DNA from: JAJRXG01 sp964640065
Lineage (GTDB): Bacteria > Bacteroidota > Bacteroidia > Chitinophagales > Saprospiraceae
Direction: 5' to 3'
Length of the DNA stretch: 20,575 bases
Assembly (NCBI GenBank): GCA_964640065.1
Contig: CAZXIE010000061.1
Span: 1-20,575 of the forward strand
A model generated the notes under the pieces. The model was not told the DNA's origin. It worked only from the letters and a program-made list of their open reading frames with translations, and did no database searches. The translations under genes were made by a program, and so were the position numbers. This document shows, piece by piece, positions 1-7,276 of this stretch. How positions within the stretch are numbered: position 1 is the stretch's first letter; every line of letters starts with the position of its first letter.

Positions 1-146
1 AGCAAATTAAAACACAAACAATAACAAGAGGTGACATCTCAACTCAGATAGATTTAACAGATGTTACTCCTACTACTTACTTACTAGAACTTACTGATAA
101 TCAAGCAACAGTACTTAATCAAACAAGAATCATCGTTGCGAGATAA
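1..146 (+). CDS. C-terminal fragment of a T9SS-sorted secreted protein (type B copy, B0), cut by the window edge
   Basis: Reading from base 3, 47 codons run to a TAA at 144-146. The residues match the last part of the T9SS type A sorting domain of the complete B genes at 1396 and 2650 almost exactly, including TRGDISTQIDL, TPTTYLLEL and the final TRIIVAR. It is therefore a third B copy whose 5' part lies left of the window, and it is partial only because the window starts here. It is followed by the same kind of 3' region and terminator as the other B copies. The function of the missing N-terminal part is presumably that of the B paralogues, which is unknown. Confidence 0.9.
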   Translation, partial: QIKTQTITRGDISTQIDLTDVTPTTYLLELTDNQATVLNQTRIIVAR

Positions 147-177
147 ATAAGATCTAACAACGTCCCTTGAATAACTT

Positions 178-214
178 AAAGAGGTGCCTTCTACAGAAGG
201 CACCTCTTTTTTTG
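178..214 (+). terminator. Intrinsic terminator after the B0 gene
   Basis: An 11-bp perfect stem (GAGGTGCCTTC, 181-191, pairing with 196-206) with a TACA loop is followed by a run of T. The stem is extended by three A-T pairs from the flanking A and T runs. It lies about 30 bases after the stop at 146. Closely related hairpins follow the B genes at 2268 and 3522. Confidence 0.93.
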
Positions 215-264
215 TCGTCTACTATACGTCCATCTTAGTGCTCTGCTAGATAGTTGACAGTTAC

Positions 265-295
265 TTGAATAATTTTTTCTGTACGGGTATCTTTT
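265..295 (+). promoter_or_regulatory. Candidate Bacteroidota-type promoter of the A gene
   Basis: TTG at 265-267 is followed after 20 bases by TATCTTTT (288-295), which matches seven of the eight positions of the Bacteroidota -7 consensus TAnnTTTG. The implied transcript start would leave a leader of about 40 bases before the ATG at 340. This rests on pattern matching only. Confidence 0.35.
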
Positions 296-339
296 TTTAC
301 CAACTGCGTCTTAATGGCAACCCATTTGGATAACCAGCC

Positions 340-1191
340 ATGAAAACAATCTTTTTATTCTTTGCTCTTTTCCTTTCTGTTTCCTCTACATTACTAGGTA
401 GTAACATTGAGGTCAGATTTGCTTCTCAGCCGTCATCTTCGGTTGATAGACTCGCAGTTAAAGTAGAAGTCCGCAATACTTCAAACACTAAGATTGTCTT
501 AGCCGATCAGAACTATAGACTGTATTACGATTCAGAAAAAATGAGTTTTGATGATAAGAACTCCACATCTTCACTAGCAAGTGATACATACAGCGAGCTG
601 AACTTATTCGAGCATTTTTCTCACATCTCACCTGTTGATAGAACTCATGAAATGGGATTCATCAATTTTTCTATCCTACTACAGGACCTTATCAATGGCG
701 GTGTACAGTTACCTGCTGACTCTAAGTGGCTTTCAGTAGCTACTCTTTACTTTGATATGACGGATCATGATATAGATGATCATGAGTTCATATGGAGTCG
801 CACTGGAGTAACAGATGATTACGCTACAGCATTTGTTCATATGACTGAATGGATAGCTCCTAAAGTTGTACAAAGCCTTGTTATAGACTACTACCATGAC
901 GCGAGCATCGCTGATTTAAAATCCACGCTGGATTATGTGAATGTAAGTATTGGTCCAAATCCAGCTTCGGACTATATCATTATTGATCTAGAAAAGGCTT
1001 CATCTCAGCCCATGTCTGTGCGCTTAACGGATATGAGTGGAAGAGTGATGAAATCAACTCGCATCGAAAGAGGTGAAGTATCTCTCATGATTGATATCTC
1101 TGGTCTATCATCATCTTCTTATATCATAGATATCTATAACCAGGATAACCAGATCACGCATAGCGATAAGATTATCGTTGCTCTACCTTAA
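340..1191 (+). CDS. Secreted protein with T9SS type A sorting domain (type A member), function unknown
   Basis: The 283-residue protein starts with a hydrophobic signal peptide (residues 1-20) followed by a predicted beta-sandwich-like region of about 180 residues with no catalytic motif I recognise. Residues 203-283 form a T9SS type A sorting domain: PNPASD at 206-211, a hydrophobic strand, a TDMSGRVM turn, DISGL and a short terminal strand ending KIIVALP. This domain normally directs export across the outer membrane and cleavage or anchoring at the surface. The usual Gly before the Tyr of the YxxxI strand is replaced by Ser (SSSYIIDI). The N-terminal region is distantly related to the neighbouring B proteins and has the alternating pattern of a cohesin-like or other Ig-like module, but that is only a suggestion. 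No terminator is seen before the B gene 204 bases downstream. Confidence 0.85.
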   Translation: MKTIFLFFALFLSVSSTLLGSNIEVRFASQPSSSVDRLAVKVEVRNTSNTKIVLADQNYRLYYDSEKMSFDDKNSTSSLASDTYSELNLFEHFSHISPVDRTHEMGFINFSILLQDLINGGVQLPADSKWLSVATLYFDMTDHDIDDHEFIWSRTGVTDDYATAFVHMTEWIAPKVVQSLVIDYYHDASIADLKSTLDYVNVSIGPNPASDYIIIDLEKASSQPMSVRLTDMSGRVMKSTRIERGEVSLMIDISGLSSSSYIIDIYNQDNQITHSDKIIVALP

Positions 1192-1280
1192 TTTACTCTC
1201 TTCTTCTTTCTTTCATTTCTGCAGTTCTCAATATTCTAATTTTCGTTTCACCTAGTGTAAAATCTATCTGAAAACTAAAA

Positions 1281-1395
1281 TTGACAAGTAGTTGTCATAA
1301 GGTGAAAATCTAGTGACTTCTCATCATTTCCTATGTGGTATTAAAAGTTGACTCCGTCTTAGGGGCGTATTTAATAACAACAGTACCCCAACGAA
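1281..1395 (+). repeat. Conserved leader of B1 (copy 1 of 2)
   Basis: The 115 bases before the B1 start codon match the 115 bases before B2 (2535-2649) at all but about 8 positions, with no gap. That is roughly 93% identity, higher than the protein identity of the genes they precede. The block starts with an inverted repeat, GACAAGTAGTTGTC at 1283-1296, and ends with ACTCCGTCTTAGGGGC (1351-1366) some 30 bases before the ATG. It probably contains promoter and 5' untranslated signals. I could not assign a convincing -33/-7 pair. Confidence 0.8.
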
Positions 1396-2268
1396 ATGAG
1401 AACTTTTTCAACTTACCTAACCACGACGCTCGCAGCAATCTTTTTTACAGTTTCTTCAGTAAGTGCTAGCGAGATAGAAGTTAGATTTGATAAGGCACTG
1501 TTCGATGAAACAACACAAGAATTATACGTCAACGTACAACTACGTAGCACTTCTCAAGCTGATATCACATTAGCAGGTCAGAACTACAGATTCTACTACG
1601 ACAGCGAGATACTAGCTTTAGATACAGAAGCTTCAGCTTCAGCTCTTCCAGGTCAGAAGTATACGGAGCTATCACTTGATGGTCATAAGAGTGGTATCCA
1701 AGCTGATAAAGTAAACCAAGTAACATTTGACGATAACTTAGGTTTTGTGAACTTCTCAATCGAACTTAATGATCATATGAACGGCGGTATCACACTAAGT
1801 ACAGATAAGTGGACTACGGTTGCAAGATTGAAGTTTGATGTTAAGGAGATGGAGGCTGGATACGACCTAGTATGGGGAAGAGAAGGAGCGACTGACTTAT
1901 ATGCTACAGCATTCGTTGAGTTGCAAGAGTGGACATCACCTACTACACTAGAAGAGATAGACATCGTATACTACGGTGATCTTTCATCACAAGAGTCAGC
2001 AAAAGAAGTTGCAGGATTTGAAGCAGCTATCGGACCAAACCCAACAAGTGACTTTGTGAATATCACATTAGAGCAAGCATTGGATACAGACGCTACAGTT
2101 ATTATCAGAGATGTAACTGGAAAGCAACTTAAAGTACAAACTATAACAAGAGGCGACATCTCAACTCAGATAGATTTATCAGATGTTGCTCCTACTACTT
2201 ACTTACTAGAACTTACTGATAATCAATACACAGTTCTTAACCAAACAAGAATCATCGTTGCGAGATAA
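1396..2268 (+). CDS. Secreted protein with T9SS type A sorting domain (type B member, B1), function unknown
   Basis: The 290-residue protein has a signal peptide with a likely cleavage after Ala24 (SVSA/SE). Residues 25-200 form one predicted beta-rich domain, and residues 211-290 form a T9SS type A sorting domain (GPNPTSDF at 213-220, RDVTGKQLK, PTTYLLEL, TRIIVAR). It is about 86% identical to B2, and the differences are spread out except for an invariant core around residues 97-122 (HKSGIQADKVNQ, FDDNLGFVNFSI). No catalytic residues, metal-binding motif or known enzyme fold can be named. The overall pattern (VNVQLRSTS, AGQNYRFYYDSE, ARLKFDV) resembles cohesin-like or other extracellular Ig-type adhesion modules, which is inference. 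The ATG choice is supported by the identical position in B2. Confidence 0.87.
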   Translation: MRTFSTYLTTTLAAIFFTVSSVSASEIEVRFDKALFDETTQELYVNVQLRSTSQADITLAGQNYRFYYDSEILALDTEASASALPGQKYTELSLDGHKSGIQADKVNQVTFDDNLGFVNFSIELNDHMNGGITLSTDKWTTVARLKFDVKEMEAGYDLVWGREGATDLYATAFVELQEWTSPTTLEEIDIVYYGDLSSQESAKEVAGFEAAIGPNPTSDFVNITLEQALDTDATVIIRDVTGKQLKVQTITRGDISTQIDLSDVAPTTYLLELTDNQYTVLNQTRIIVAR

Positions 2269-2299
2269 TTAGAATCTAACAACGTCCCTTGAATTAATT

Positions 2300-2336
2300 A
2301 AAGAGGTGCCTTCTCCAGAAGGCACCTCTTTCTTAT
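2300..2336 (+). terminator. Intrinsic terminator after B1
   Basis: The stem GAGGTGCCTTC (2303-2313) pairs perfectly with 2318-2328 around a TCCA loop and is extended by flanking A/T pairs and a T-rich tail. The preceding 3' region, including AACGTCCCTTGAAT, is shared with the B0 copy. Confidence 0.92.
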
Positions 2337-2364
2337 TTGTTACTCTACGCCTAGCTCTGCTTTG

Positions 2365-2430
2365 ATAGATATCAATATTCAGGATCACTAGATCACACAT
2401 AGCTATAAGATAATTGTAGCTCTAAATTAA
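2365..2430 (+). pseudogene. 3' remnant of a second A-type T9SS gene
   Basis: In the frame starting at 2365 the translation aligns with the last 21 residues of the A gene. The stretch after an in-frame TAG at 2389 reads ITHSYKIIVALN then TAA, against ITHSDKIIVALP then TAA in the intact A gene. No start codon and no upstream coding part is present. Just upstream, bases 2340-2364 (TACTCTACGC... CTCTGCT) resemble the sequence after the B0 terminator (about 220-250). The remnant therefore fits an internal deletion of roughly 870-880 bp that removed the promoter and nearly all of the second A gene. ATAG occurs at both inferred ends (250-253 and 1126-1129 in the intact unit), compatible with a microhomology or slippage deletion. 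Homology to the A-B intergenic region continues downstream into the B2 leader. Confidence 0.85.
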
Positions 2431-2534
2431 CTTGACTCTTCTATTACACCCTTTAATAGTCCTTTTCTCTCTTTCTCCATTTATTATTCTAATTATCTTT
2501 TCATCTAGGGTTAACATCTATCCGACATCTAATA

Positions 2535-2649
2535 CTGACAGGTAGTTGTCATAAGGTGAAAATCTAGTGACTTCTCATCATTTCCTATGTGGTATTGGAT
2601 ATTGACTCCGTCTTAGGGGCGTATTTAATAACAACAGTACCCCGACGCA
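2535..2649 (+). repeat. Conserved leader of B2 (copy 2 of 2)
   Basis: This is the partner of 1281-1395. The inverted repeat here is GACAG-GTAG-TTGTC (2537-2550), in which one pair becomes G-T. In RNA it would still pair as a wobble. The rest of the gap 2269-2649 holds only the B1 terminator and the A-gene remnant. Confidence 0.8.
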
Positions 2650-3522
2650 ATGAAAACTTTTTCAACATACCTAATCACTACACTCGCAGCCATCCTCTTT
2701 ACAGTTTCTTCTTTAACTGCTAGCGAGTTAGAAGTTAGATTTGATAAAGCACAGTTCGACGAGGCAAAGCAAGAATTATACGTTAACGTACAACTACGTA
2801 ACACTTCACAAGCAGATATCAGACTAGCTGGACAGAACTACAGATTCTACTACAATAGTGAGATACTTGCATTAGATACAGAAGCATCAGCTTCAGCATT
2901 ATCTGGTAATAAGTATACAGCACTTACACTAGATGATCATAAGAGTGGTATCCAAGCTGATAAAGTAAACCAAGTAACATTTGACGATAACTTGGGTTTT
3001 GTAAATTTCTCAATTGATCTACACGATCTTAAGAACGGAGGGATAGCACTTACTACAGATAAGTGGACGACTGTTGCAAGATTAAAGTTTGATGTGAAGA
3101 AGATGGATGCTGGTTACGATCTAGTATGGGGTAGAGCAGGAGCAACTGACTTATATGCTACAGCATTTGTAGAACTCCAAGAGTGGAAGTCATCTACATC
3201 ACTTGATAAGATCGATATCGTATACTACGGAGATCTATCATCAGAAGAGTCAGCGAAGGAAGTTGCAGAGTTTCAAGCAGCTATCGGACCTAATCCAACA
3301 AGTGACTTTGTTAATATCACACTACAGCAAACACTAGATACAGATGCTACAGTCATCATCAGAGATGTAACTGGAAAGCAACTTAAAGTTCAAACGATAA
3401 CAAGAGGAGACATCTCAACTCAGATAGACTTGACAGATGTTGCTCCTACTACTTACCTCCTTGAGCTGATAGACAACCAAGCTACTGTACTCAACCAAAC
3501 TAGAATAGTTGTAGCGAGATAA
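2650..3522 (+). CDS. Secreted protein with T9SS type A sorting domain (type B member, B2), function unknown
   Basis: This 290-residue protein has the same length and layout as B1 with no gaps: signal peptide to about Ala24 (LTA/SE), a beta-rich domain of about 180 residues, and a T9SS type A sorting domain from about 211 to 290 (GPNPTSDF, DVTGKQLK, TRIVVAR). Roughly 40 substitutions separate it from B1, many of them changing charge at exposed-looking positions (for example TTLEE to TSLDK and NDHMNGG to HDLKNGG). The sorting domain and the FDDNLGFVNFSI core are nearly unchanged. That pattern suits a surface or secreted protein family with drift or selection on outer loops. It ends 64 bases before the stop of the oppositely oriented GH20 gene. 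Confidence 0.87.
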   Translation: MKTFSTYLITTLAAILFTVSSLTASELEVRFDKAQFDEAKQELYVNVQLRNTSQADIRLAGQNYRFYYNSEILALDTEASASALSGNKYTALTLDDHKSGIQADKVNQVTFDDNLGFVNFSIDLHDLKNGGIALTTDKWTTVARLKFDVKKMDAGYDLVWGRAGATDLYATAFVELQEWKSSTSLDKIDIVYYGDLSSEESAKEVAEFQAAIGPNPTSDFVNITLQQTLDTDATVIIRDVTGKQLKVQTITRGDISTQIDLTDVAPTTYLLELIDNQATVLNQTRIVVAR

Positions 3523-3553
3523 TAAAAGATCTATAACGTCCTTTGAATAAATG

Positions 3554-3588
3554 AGAGAGGTGCATTCTACAGAATGCACCTCTTTTTT
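3554..3588 (+). terminator. Intrinsic terminator after B2, possibly bidirectional
   Basis: The stem GAGGTGCATTC (3557-3567) pairs with GAATGCACCTC (3572-3582) around TACA and is followed by six T. Compared with the B0 and B1 hairpins, one stem pair has changed on both sides (C-G to A-T), a compensatory change that supports the structure. The hairpin starts four bases after the stop codon of the - strand GH20 gene and could also end that transcript, although the T-run on that side is poor. Confidence 0.92.
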
Positions 3589-6118
3589 AATTTACACCTG
3601 TAGCCCTTCCTTTTCGTCCTGTTGAAGATGTCGACCAAAACCTCAGTGATTCATTCTCATCTATCGATACAGGTTCAGCATATTCTTGTTCTTCTCCATC
3701 GAGACCTAGCTGATATATAATCTTTAACCCCGGAAAGGAGGTATTGGCTATGGCCTTACCATTTACGAAAGTGACACCTGGTTCTGGGATCCGATACCTA
3801 AGTCCGCCGGCACCTTTGTGATCTAAAAGAGGTAGTACTTTCTGACCGACGGTATTAGCGAATATGTTCCACTGCTTTTGAAAGGTGCTTTCTATGATGT
3901 CTGAGTCTACTTCATCCATCCATGGCCCAGCAGGCGACCAAGCCCTCTCAGCAAATCCAAGTATCTTAGGATACGTCAGATATTCAATAGCTGATGCTTC
4001 CCTAATCGTCTCGCTCCATAGCTGAGCTTGGATACCAAGGAAGTTGCTTTGCCCTTCGCGACTCAATCTTACCTTTTTCTTGAGTTCCTCCTTAGTCAGA
4101 CTGGAAGTCTTAGCAGGAAGTCTGTGAAACATGTCAAGAGGATCGGTAGCGTATGCTTTCTCCGTATCTGCGAAACCCGACCAACTCAACCCGATCTCAT
4201 CAGGATCTCTATCATAAGCCATATCAAAGTAATACGAAGACGAGTTGCTCATGACCACATCAAATCCGGCATTAGCAAGCTTATAGATCATGTCTTCTCT
4301 TCCTCCTCCTAAGATGGCGTTCCAGACATACGGTCTGACGCCTGTCCCTTTGAAGTCAGGATTGATAGAAGTGCTGTGGTGACTTTCTTTGTCATGCTTC
4401 AGAACCATGTCTTCCCAGCCGGCAGTGACTAGACCATGTTTATCCATGATCGCCTTAATGCGACTAAAGAAGTAACCCGGCAGATCATCCGTGCTAGATA
4501 ATGAGGCTTGCTGTACTATGAAGTCCTTACAGATAGGCGACTTCTGCCATGCACCATAAGGCAACTCATCACCTCCGATGTGTATGGCATCAAGTGGAGC
4601 ACCAGCTTCTTTGTACATAGCTACCACCTCAGAGATCACCTTATCGGTGAAAGTATAAGCACTTTCCTTGCAGATACAGATGACATTATCAGTCCAGAGT
4701 TGAGCTGAGCGATACTCCGACTGGTCCTCAGGATCATCTAGTCGATACTCCTCAGCAGCTTCTTGTTGCCCAGCTTTAGTGAGTTTTTTATGTCTTGCCT
4801 TCATAGCGATGATAGCGGCTCGGGCATGCGCAGGGAGATCGATCTCGGTGATGACAGTGATATGTCTATCCGCCGCATACTTTAATAGATCTATGTAAGT
4901 GTCCCTGCTATAGTAACCAGAGCCATAGCTTTCTTCGACGTTGCCACCTGATCCATAAGACGGCACTAAGTTTTCTTCTTCATCACTAGTATAACCTCTC
5001 TTGCTGCCTATCTCTGTCAGCTCTGGAAGGTCGGGGATCTCTATCCTCCATCCTTCATCATCAGTGACATGCATCTGCAGATAGTTGAGCTTAAAAGATG
5101 CCATCTGATCGATGAGCGACTTGACGGCGTCAGGTCTGTGGAAGTTACGAGAGACATCTAGATGCATACCTCGATAATCAAACCGTGCTTGATCTAGTAC
5201 TTCGATGCCCCTGAGACTTACCTGATCTTCAGTAGTCTCTTGCTTTGCGTATGATATATACTGTAGAAGTGACTGGATGCCATAGTAGATGCCAGACTTC
5301 GTATTAGAGATGATAGCAACGCCATCATTGTCGATCCTCATCCTATACGCATCCTCGGCTTTATCTTCTAGTTGCCTGAGCGCGATAGTTATGTCGGCAT
5401 CATCTTGAGACGTATCTGTGATCTCGATATTTCTTTCTCGGAGACCATCTTTGAGTGCTTGTATTTCTTTGTCCAGGCCTTCACTAGCAGTGACCGAGAT
5501 AAATCTTCCTATGACCTTTTCTTCGTCGAGGTAAGTATATTCACTCGGACTTGGTATAAAGGGAAGCAGCTCGTCACGATCCAGCGTACTCAGTCTTTTA
5601 TTTTTCTCATATCGCGTTAGAGCCGTTGTAGGATTGAGTTCTCTCAGTACTTTTTCATCCATACCTCGAGTGCTATAAGCGACCTCGCGAGGCTGACCAT
5701 CGATCACTGCAAATACGCCTACGGGCATCTCGCTCTGCTTATCGACGTGGCCGTCCACCACAAAGGAATAGACCCGCTTAGATTGTGGATCAAACGATTC
5801 GTATCCATCAGTAGGTTTCAACTCTATATAGTCACCACCGATAGATTTCATACGGAGACCTGCTGGACTACTTTGTTTGTCCACGACTCCAACTAATTGG
5901 TTATAGCCGATTAACCAATTCTCACTTTCGAGAGTGCTGCTCGTTTGATTATCTATATGAAAGCTGAGATAGGTCTTCGCAGGAGATACACTCACGGAGT
6001 CTATACTGACTAGGACCGATAGCTCATCTGTTGTACTTGCCACTTGATCACAAGAAGACCAAGTGAAGGATAGGATGATAGCACTAGCTAATACTAGCAG
6101 AAGGTGGTTCATTCGCAT
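3587..6118 (-). CDS. GH20 beta-N-acetylhexosaminidase, lipoprotein
   Basis: This 843-residue protein removes terminal N-acetylglucosamine or N-acetylgalactosamine from chitooligosaccharides, peptidoglycan fragments or glycans. A lipoprotein signal peptide ends in WSSC with Cys23 as the lipidated residue. About 30-165 resembles the CHB_HEX carbohydrate-binding domain and about 185-300 the GH20b domain. About 310-735 is the GH20 barrel, starting FDYRGMHLDVSRNFH, with the catalytic Asp517-Glu518 pair in HIGGDE (513-518) and active-site tryptophans such as W568, W599 and W701. About 775-843 matches the CHB_HEX_C module. The four-module order matches bacterial chitobiase (exo-acting), so chitin-derived disaccharides are the most likely substrate. 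It lies 22 bases after the RidA-like gene and is probably co-transcribed with it. No T9SS sorting domain is present. Confidence 0.96.
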   Translation of the reverse strand: MRMNHLLLVLASAIILSFTWSSCDQVASTTDELSVLVSIDSVSVSPAKTYLSFHIDNQTSSTLESENWLIGYNQLVGVVDKQSSPAGLRMKSIGGDYIELKPTDGYESFDPQSKRVYSFVVDGHVDKQSEMPVGVFAVIDGQPREVAYSTRGMDEKVLRELNPTTALTRYEKNKRLSTLDRDELLPFIPSPSEYTYLDEEKVIGRFISVTASEGLDKEIQALKDGLRERNIEITDTSQDDADITIALRQLEDKAEDAYRMRIDNDGVAIISNTKSGIYYGIQSLLQYISYAKQETTEDQVSLRGIEVLDQARFDYRGMHLDVSRNFHRPDAVKSLIDQMASFKLNYLQMHVTDDEGWRIEIPDLPELTEIGSKRGYTSDEEENLVPSYGSGGNVEESYGSGYYSRDTYIDLLKYAADRHITVITEIDLPAHARAAIIAMKARHKKLTKAGQQEAAEEYRLDDPEDQSEYRSAQLWTDNVICICKESAYTFTDKVISEVVAMYKEAGAPLDAIHIGGDELPYGAWQKSPICKDFIVQQASLSSTDDLPGYFFSRIKAIMDKHGLVTAGWEDMVLKHDKESHHSTSINPDFKGTGVRPYVWNAILGGGREDMIYKLANAGFDVVMSNSSSYYFDMAYDRDPDEIGLSWSGFADTEKAYATDPLDMFHRLPAKTSSLTKEELKKKVRLSREGQSNFLGIQAQLWSETIREASAIEYLTYPKILGFAERAWSPAGPWMDEVDSDIIESTFQKQWNIFANTVGQKVLPLLDHKGAGGLRYRIPEPGVTFVNGKAIANTSFPGLKIIYQLGLDGEEQEYAEPVSIDENESLRFWSTSSTGRKGRATGVN

Positions 6119-6140
6119 ATCTCGGGTAGGATTTGATGGA

Positions 6141-6713
6141 TTAATATGTCTCTACGACTATCTCTATTTCAACAGCGATATTTCTTGGTAGAGATCCCAT
6201 ACCCACTGCTGCTCTTGCATGCTTGCCTTTATCACCAAATACCTTTACCATCGTATCAGAAAACCCATTGATGACCTCTGGATGATCAGTGAAGTCCGGT
6301 GTCGCATTGACCATGCCTTTGACTTTGAGTATTTGCTTGACCTTATTGAGGTCGCCGAGGTGATCTTGTAAGACGGATAGCTGTGCGATGGCTGTGCGAT
6401 GCGCCGCCTCATATCCTTCTTTGACAGTTAAGTCTTGTCCGAGCTTTCCTCGGATGTATTCTCCCGCAGCATCTTTTGGTCCTTTCCCTGCTAAGAACAA
6501 GATGTTTCCTGACTGTGTGATATTCACATAGTTGGCTACTGGTGGTGATGGCTTCTCTAGTTTGATACCAAGAGAATCAAGTCGAGCTGCAAAATCTATG
6601 TTTGAATCATTTGCGAAAGCGGCCATACTACTTTTGGCTTCTTGCTTCAAGCCGCTCTCTTGACAAGCGCAGAGTGAGCAGATGACGAGTGTGATAAGTA
6701 GTGCTCTGATCAT
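6141..6713 (-). CDS. Exported RidA (YjgF/YER057c/UK114) family lipoprotein
   Basis: The 190-residue protein is a RidA-family domain (about 55-190) preceded by a lipoprotein-type signal peptide (LLITLVICSLCAC, Cys17) and a linker. Classical RidA hydrolyses reactive enamine/imine intermediates in the cytosol and is only about 128 residues long. The family's key arginine and glutamate can be matched here: Arg167 in HARAAVG and Glu182 in AVEIE, with the same 15-residue spacing as Arg105/Glu120 of E. coli RidA. The EGYEAAHRTA and DLNKV stretches also fit the RidA-like subgroup common in secreted Bacteroidota proteins. Export makes the cytosolic deaminase role doubtful, and its periplasmic substrate is unknown. 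It is the first gene of a likely two-gene operon with the GH20 enzyme. Confidence 0.88.
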   Translation of the reverse strand: MIRALLITLVICSLCACQESGLKQEAKSSMAAFANDSNIDFAARLDSLGIKLEKPSPPVANYVNITQSGNILFLAGKGPKDAAGEYIRGKLGQDLTVKEGYEAAHRTAIAQLSVLQDHLGDLNKVKQILKVKGMVNATPDFTDHPEVINGFSDTMVKVFGDKGKHARAAVGMGSLPRNIAVEIEIVVETY

Positions 6714-6768
6714 AATACTTCGAGATTAGTATTTGGAAAGATACGCGTTTGACTCTACATTGTATCCT

Positions 6769-7257
6769 ATGCACATATCGTGGATATATCTGATCACTCT
6801 TCTGGCGGGCACTCATTCTACTGAGTCCGACCATGCCATCTACATCTCCACGTTTTATGTGGATATATCTACGACAGAAGTGAAGGCTGAAGTACGAGTT
6901 TTTGAGGACGATCTTCGCGCGGCATTGAGGTCACATACTGGGTACGTGACAGATACAACAGTGGTAGATTTTCAAGAAGACGTCTTATCATACTTTCGTA
7001 AATATCTATTGATGGATATCTCCACTCATCCCGTGATATGGCAGATACAAGATCTCAAGTTAGTAGGAGATAGCTATCGCATCTATTTGCAGAGCGAGCT
7101 TCCTATATCGGCAAATGACGTCGACTGCTCGATCTCAGCACCTTACTTCTTTGAGTTATTTCCGACTCAAAAAAATGTCCTTCGGTTGCGACGAGGTGAG
7201 CTTCAAGAGCACCACATCTTCGAGGGTGATGCTGATAGTTATCAGATATCTCTCTAG
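6769..7257 (+). CDS. Small exported protein resembling the DUF6702 family
   Basis: From the ATG at 6769 the protein has 162 residues and begins with a hydrophobic segment (WIYLITLLAG) that suits a signal peptide. A longer reading frame from a TTG at 6733 would put twelve polar residues in front of that segment, so I prefer the ATG. The mature part starts HAIYISTFYVDIS and contains VKAEVRVFEDDL and LFPTQKNVLRL, which match the pattern I associate with DUF6702 (an opening HPxYVSxxEI, a vFxDDLexAL stretch and a late QxNxVxL strand). The function is unknown. It is divergent from the RidA-like gene with about 55 bases between starts, and it ends three bases before the converging M20 gene. Confidence 0.65.
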   Translation: MHISWIYLITLLAGTHSTESDHAIYISTFYVDISTTEVKAEVRVFEDDLRAALRSHTGYVTDTTVVDFQEDVLSYFRKYLLMDISTHPVIWQIQDLKLVGDSYRIYLQSELPISANDVDCSISAPYFFELFPTQKNVLRLRRGELQEHHIFEGDADSYQISL

Positions 7258-7259
7258 CT

Positions 7260-7276
7260 CTTACTTGCCAAGTAAG
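7260..7276 (+). terminator. Weak candidate terminator between the convergent DUF6702-like and M20 genes
   Basis: CTTACTT (7260-7266) and AAGTAAG (7270-7276) form a 7-bp stem with a three-base GCC loop, directly after the + strand stop and inside the last codons of the - strand gene. On the + strand it is followed by TCCTTTAAT, a poor T-run. It is the only hairpin seen at this junction. Confidence 0.25.

Larger units (their letters stand above)
1..3590 (+). repeat. Tandem array of A-type and B-type T9SS-secreted paralogues
   Basis: The region consists of diverged repeat units, each originally an A gene followed by a B gene and a terminator. Unit 1 runs from about 215 to 2336 and holds a complete A and B. 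Unit 2 runs from about 2337 to 3588 and holds only the last 22 codons of A plus a complete B. The left edge shows the end of a preceding B. The homology covers coding sequence, leaders, 3' regions and terminators. A and B are also distant paralogues of each other, sharing EVRF near the N-terminus, QNYR-YYDSE, GF-NFSI, DYATAFV or DLYATAFV and the C-terminal domain. Confidence 0.85.

Noticed and set aside
6733..6768. Upstream TTG start for the DUF6702-like protein
   Set aside because: It would place a polar stretch before the hydrophobic signal segment; the ATG at 6769 starts directly before it.
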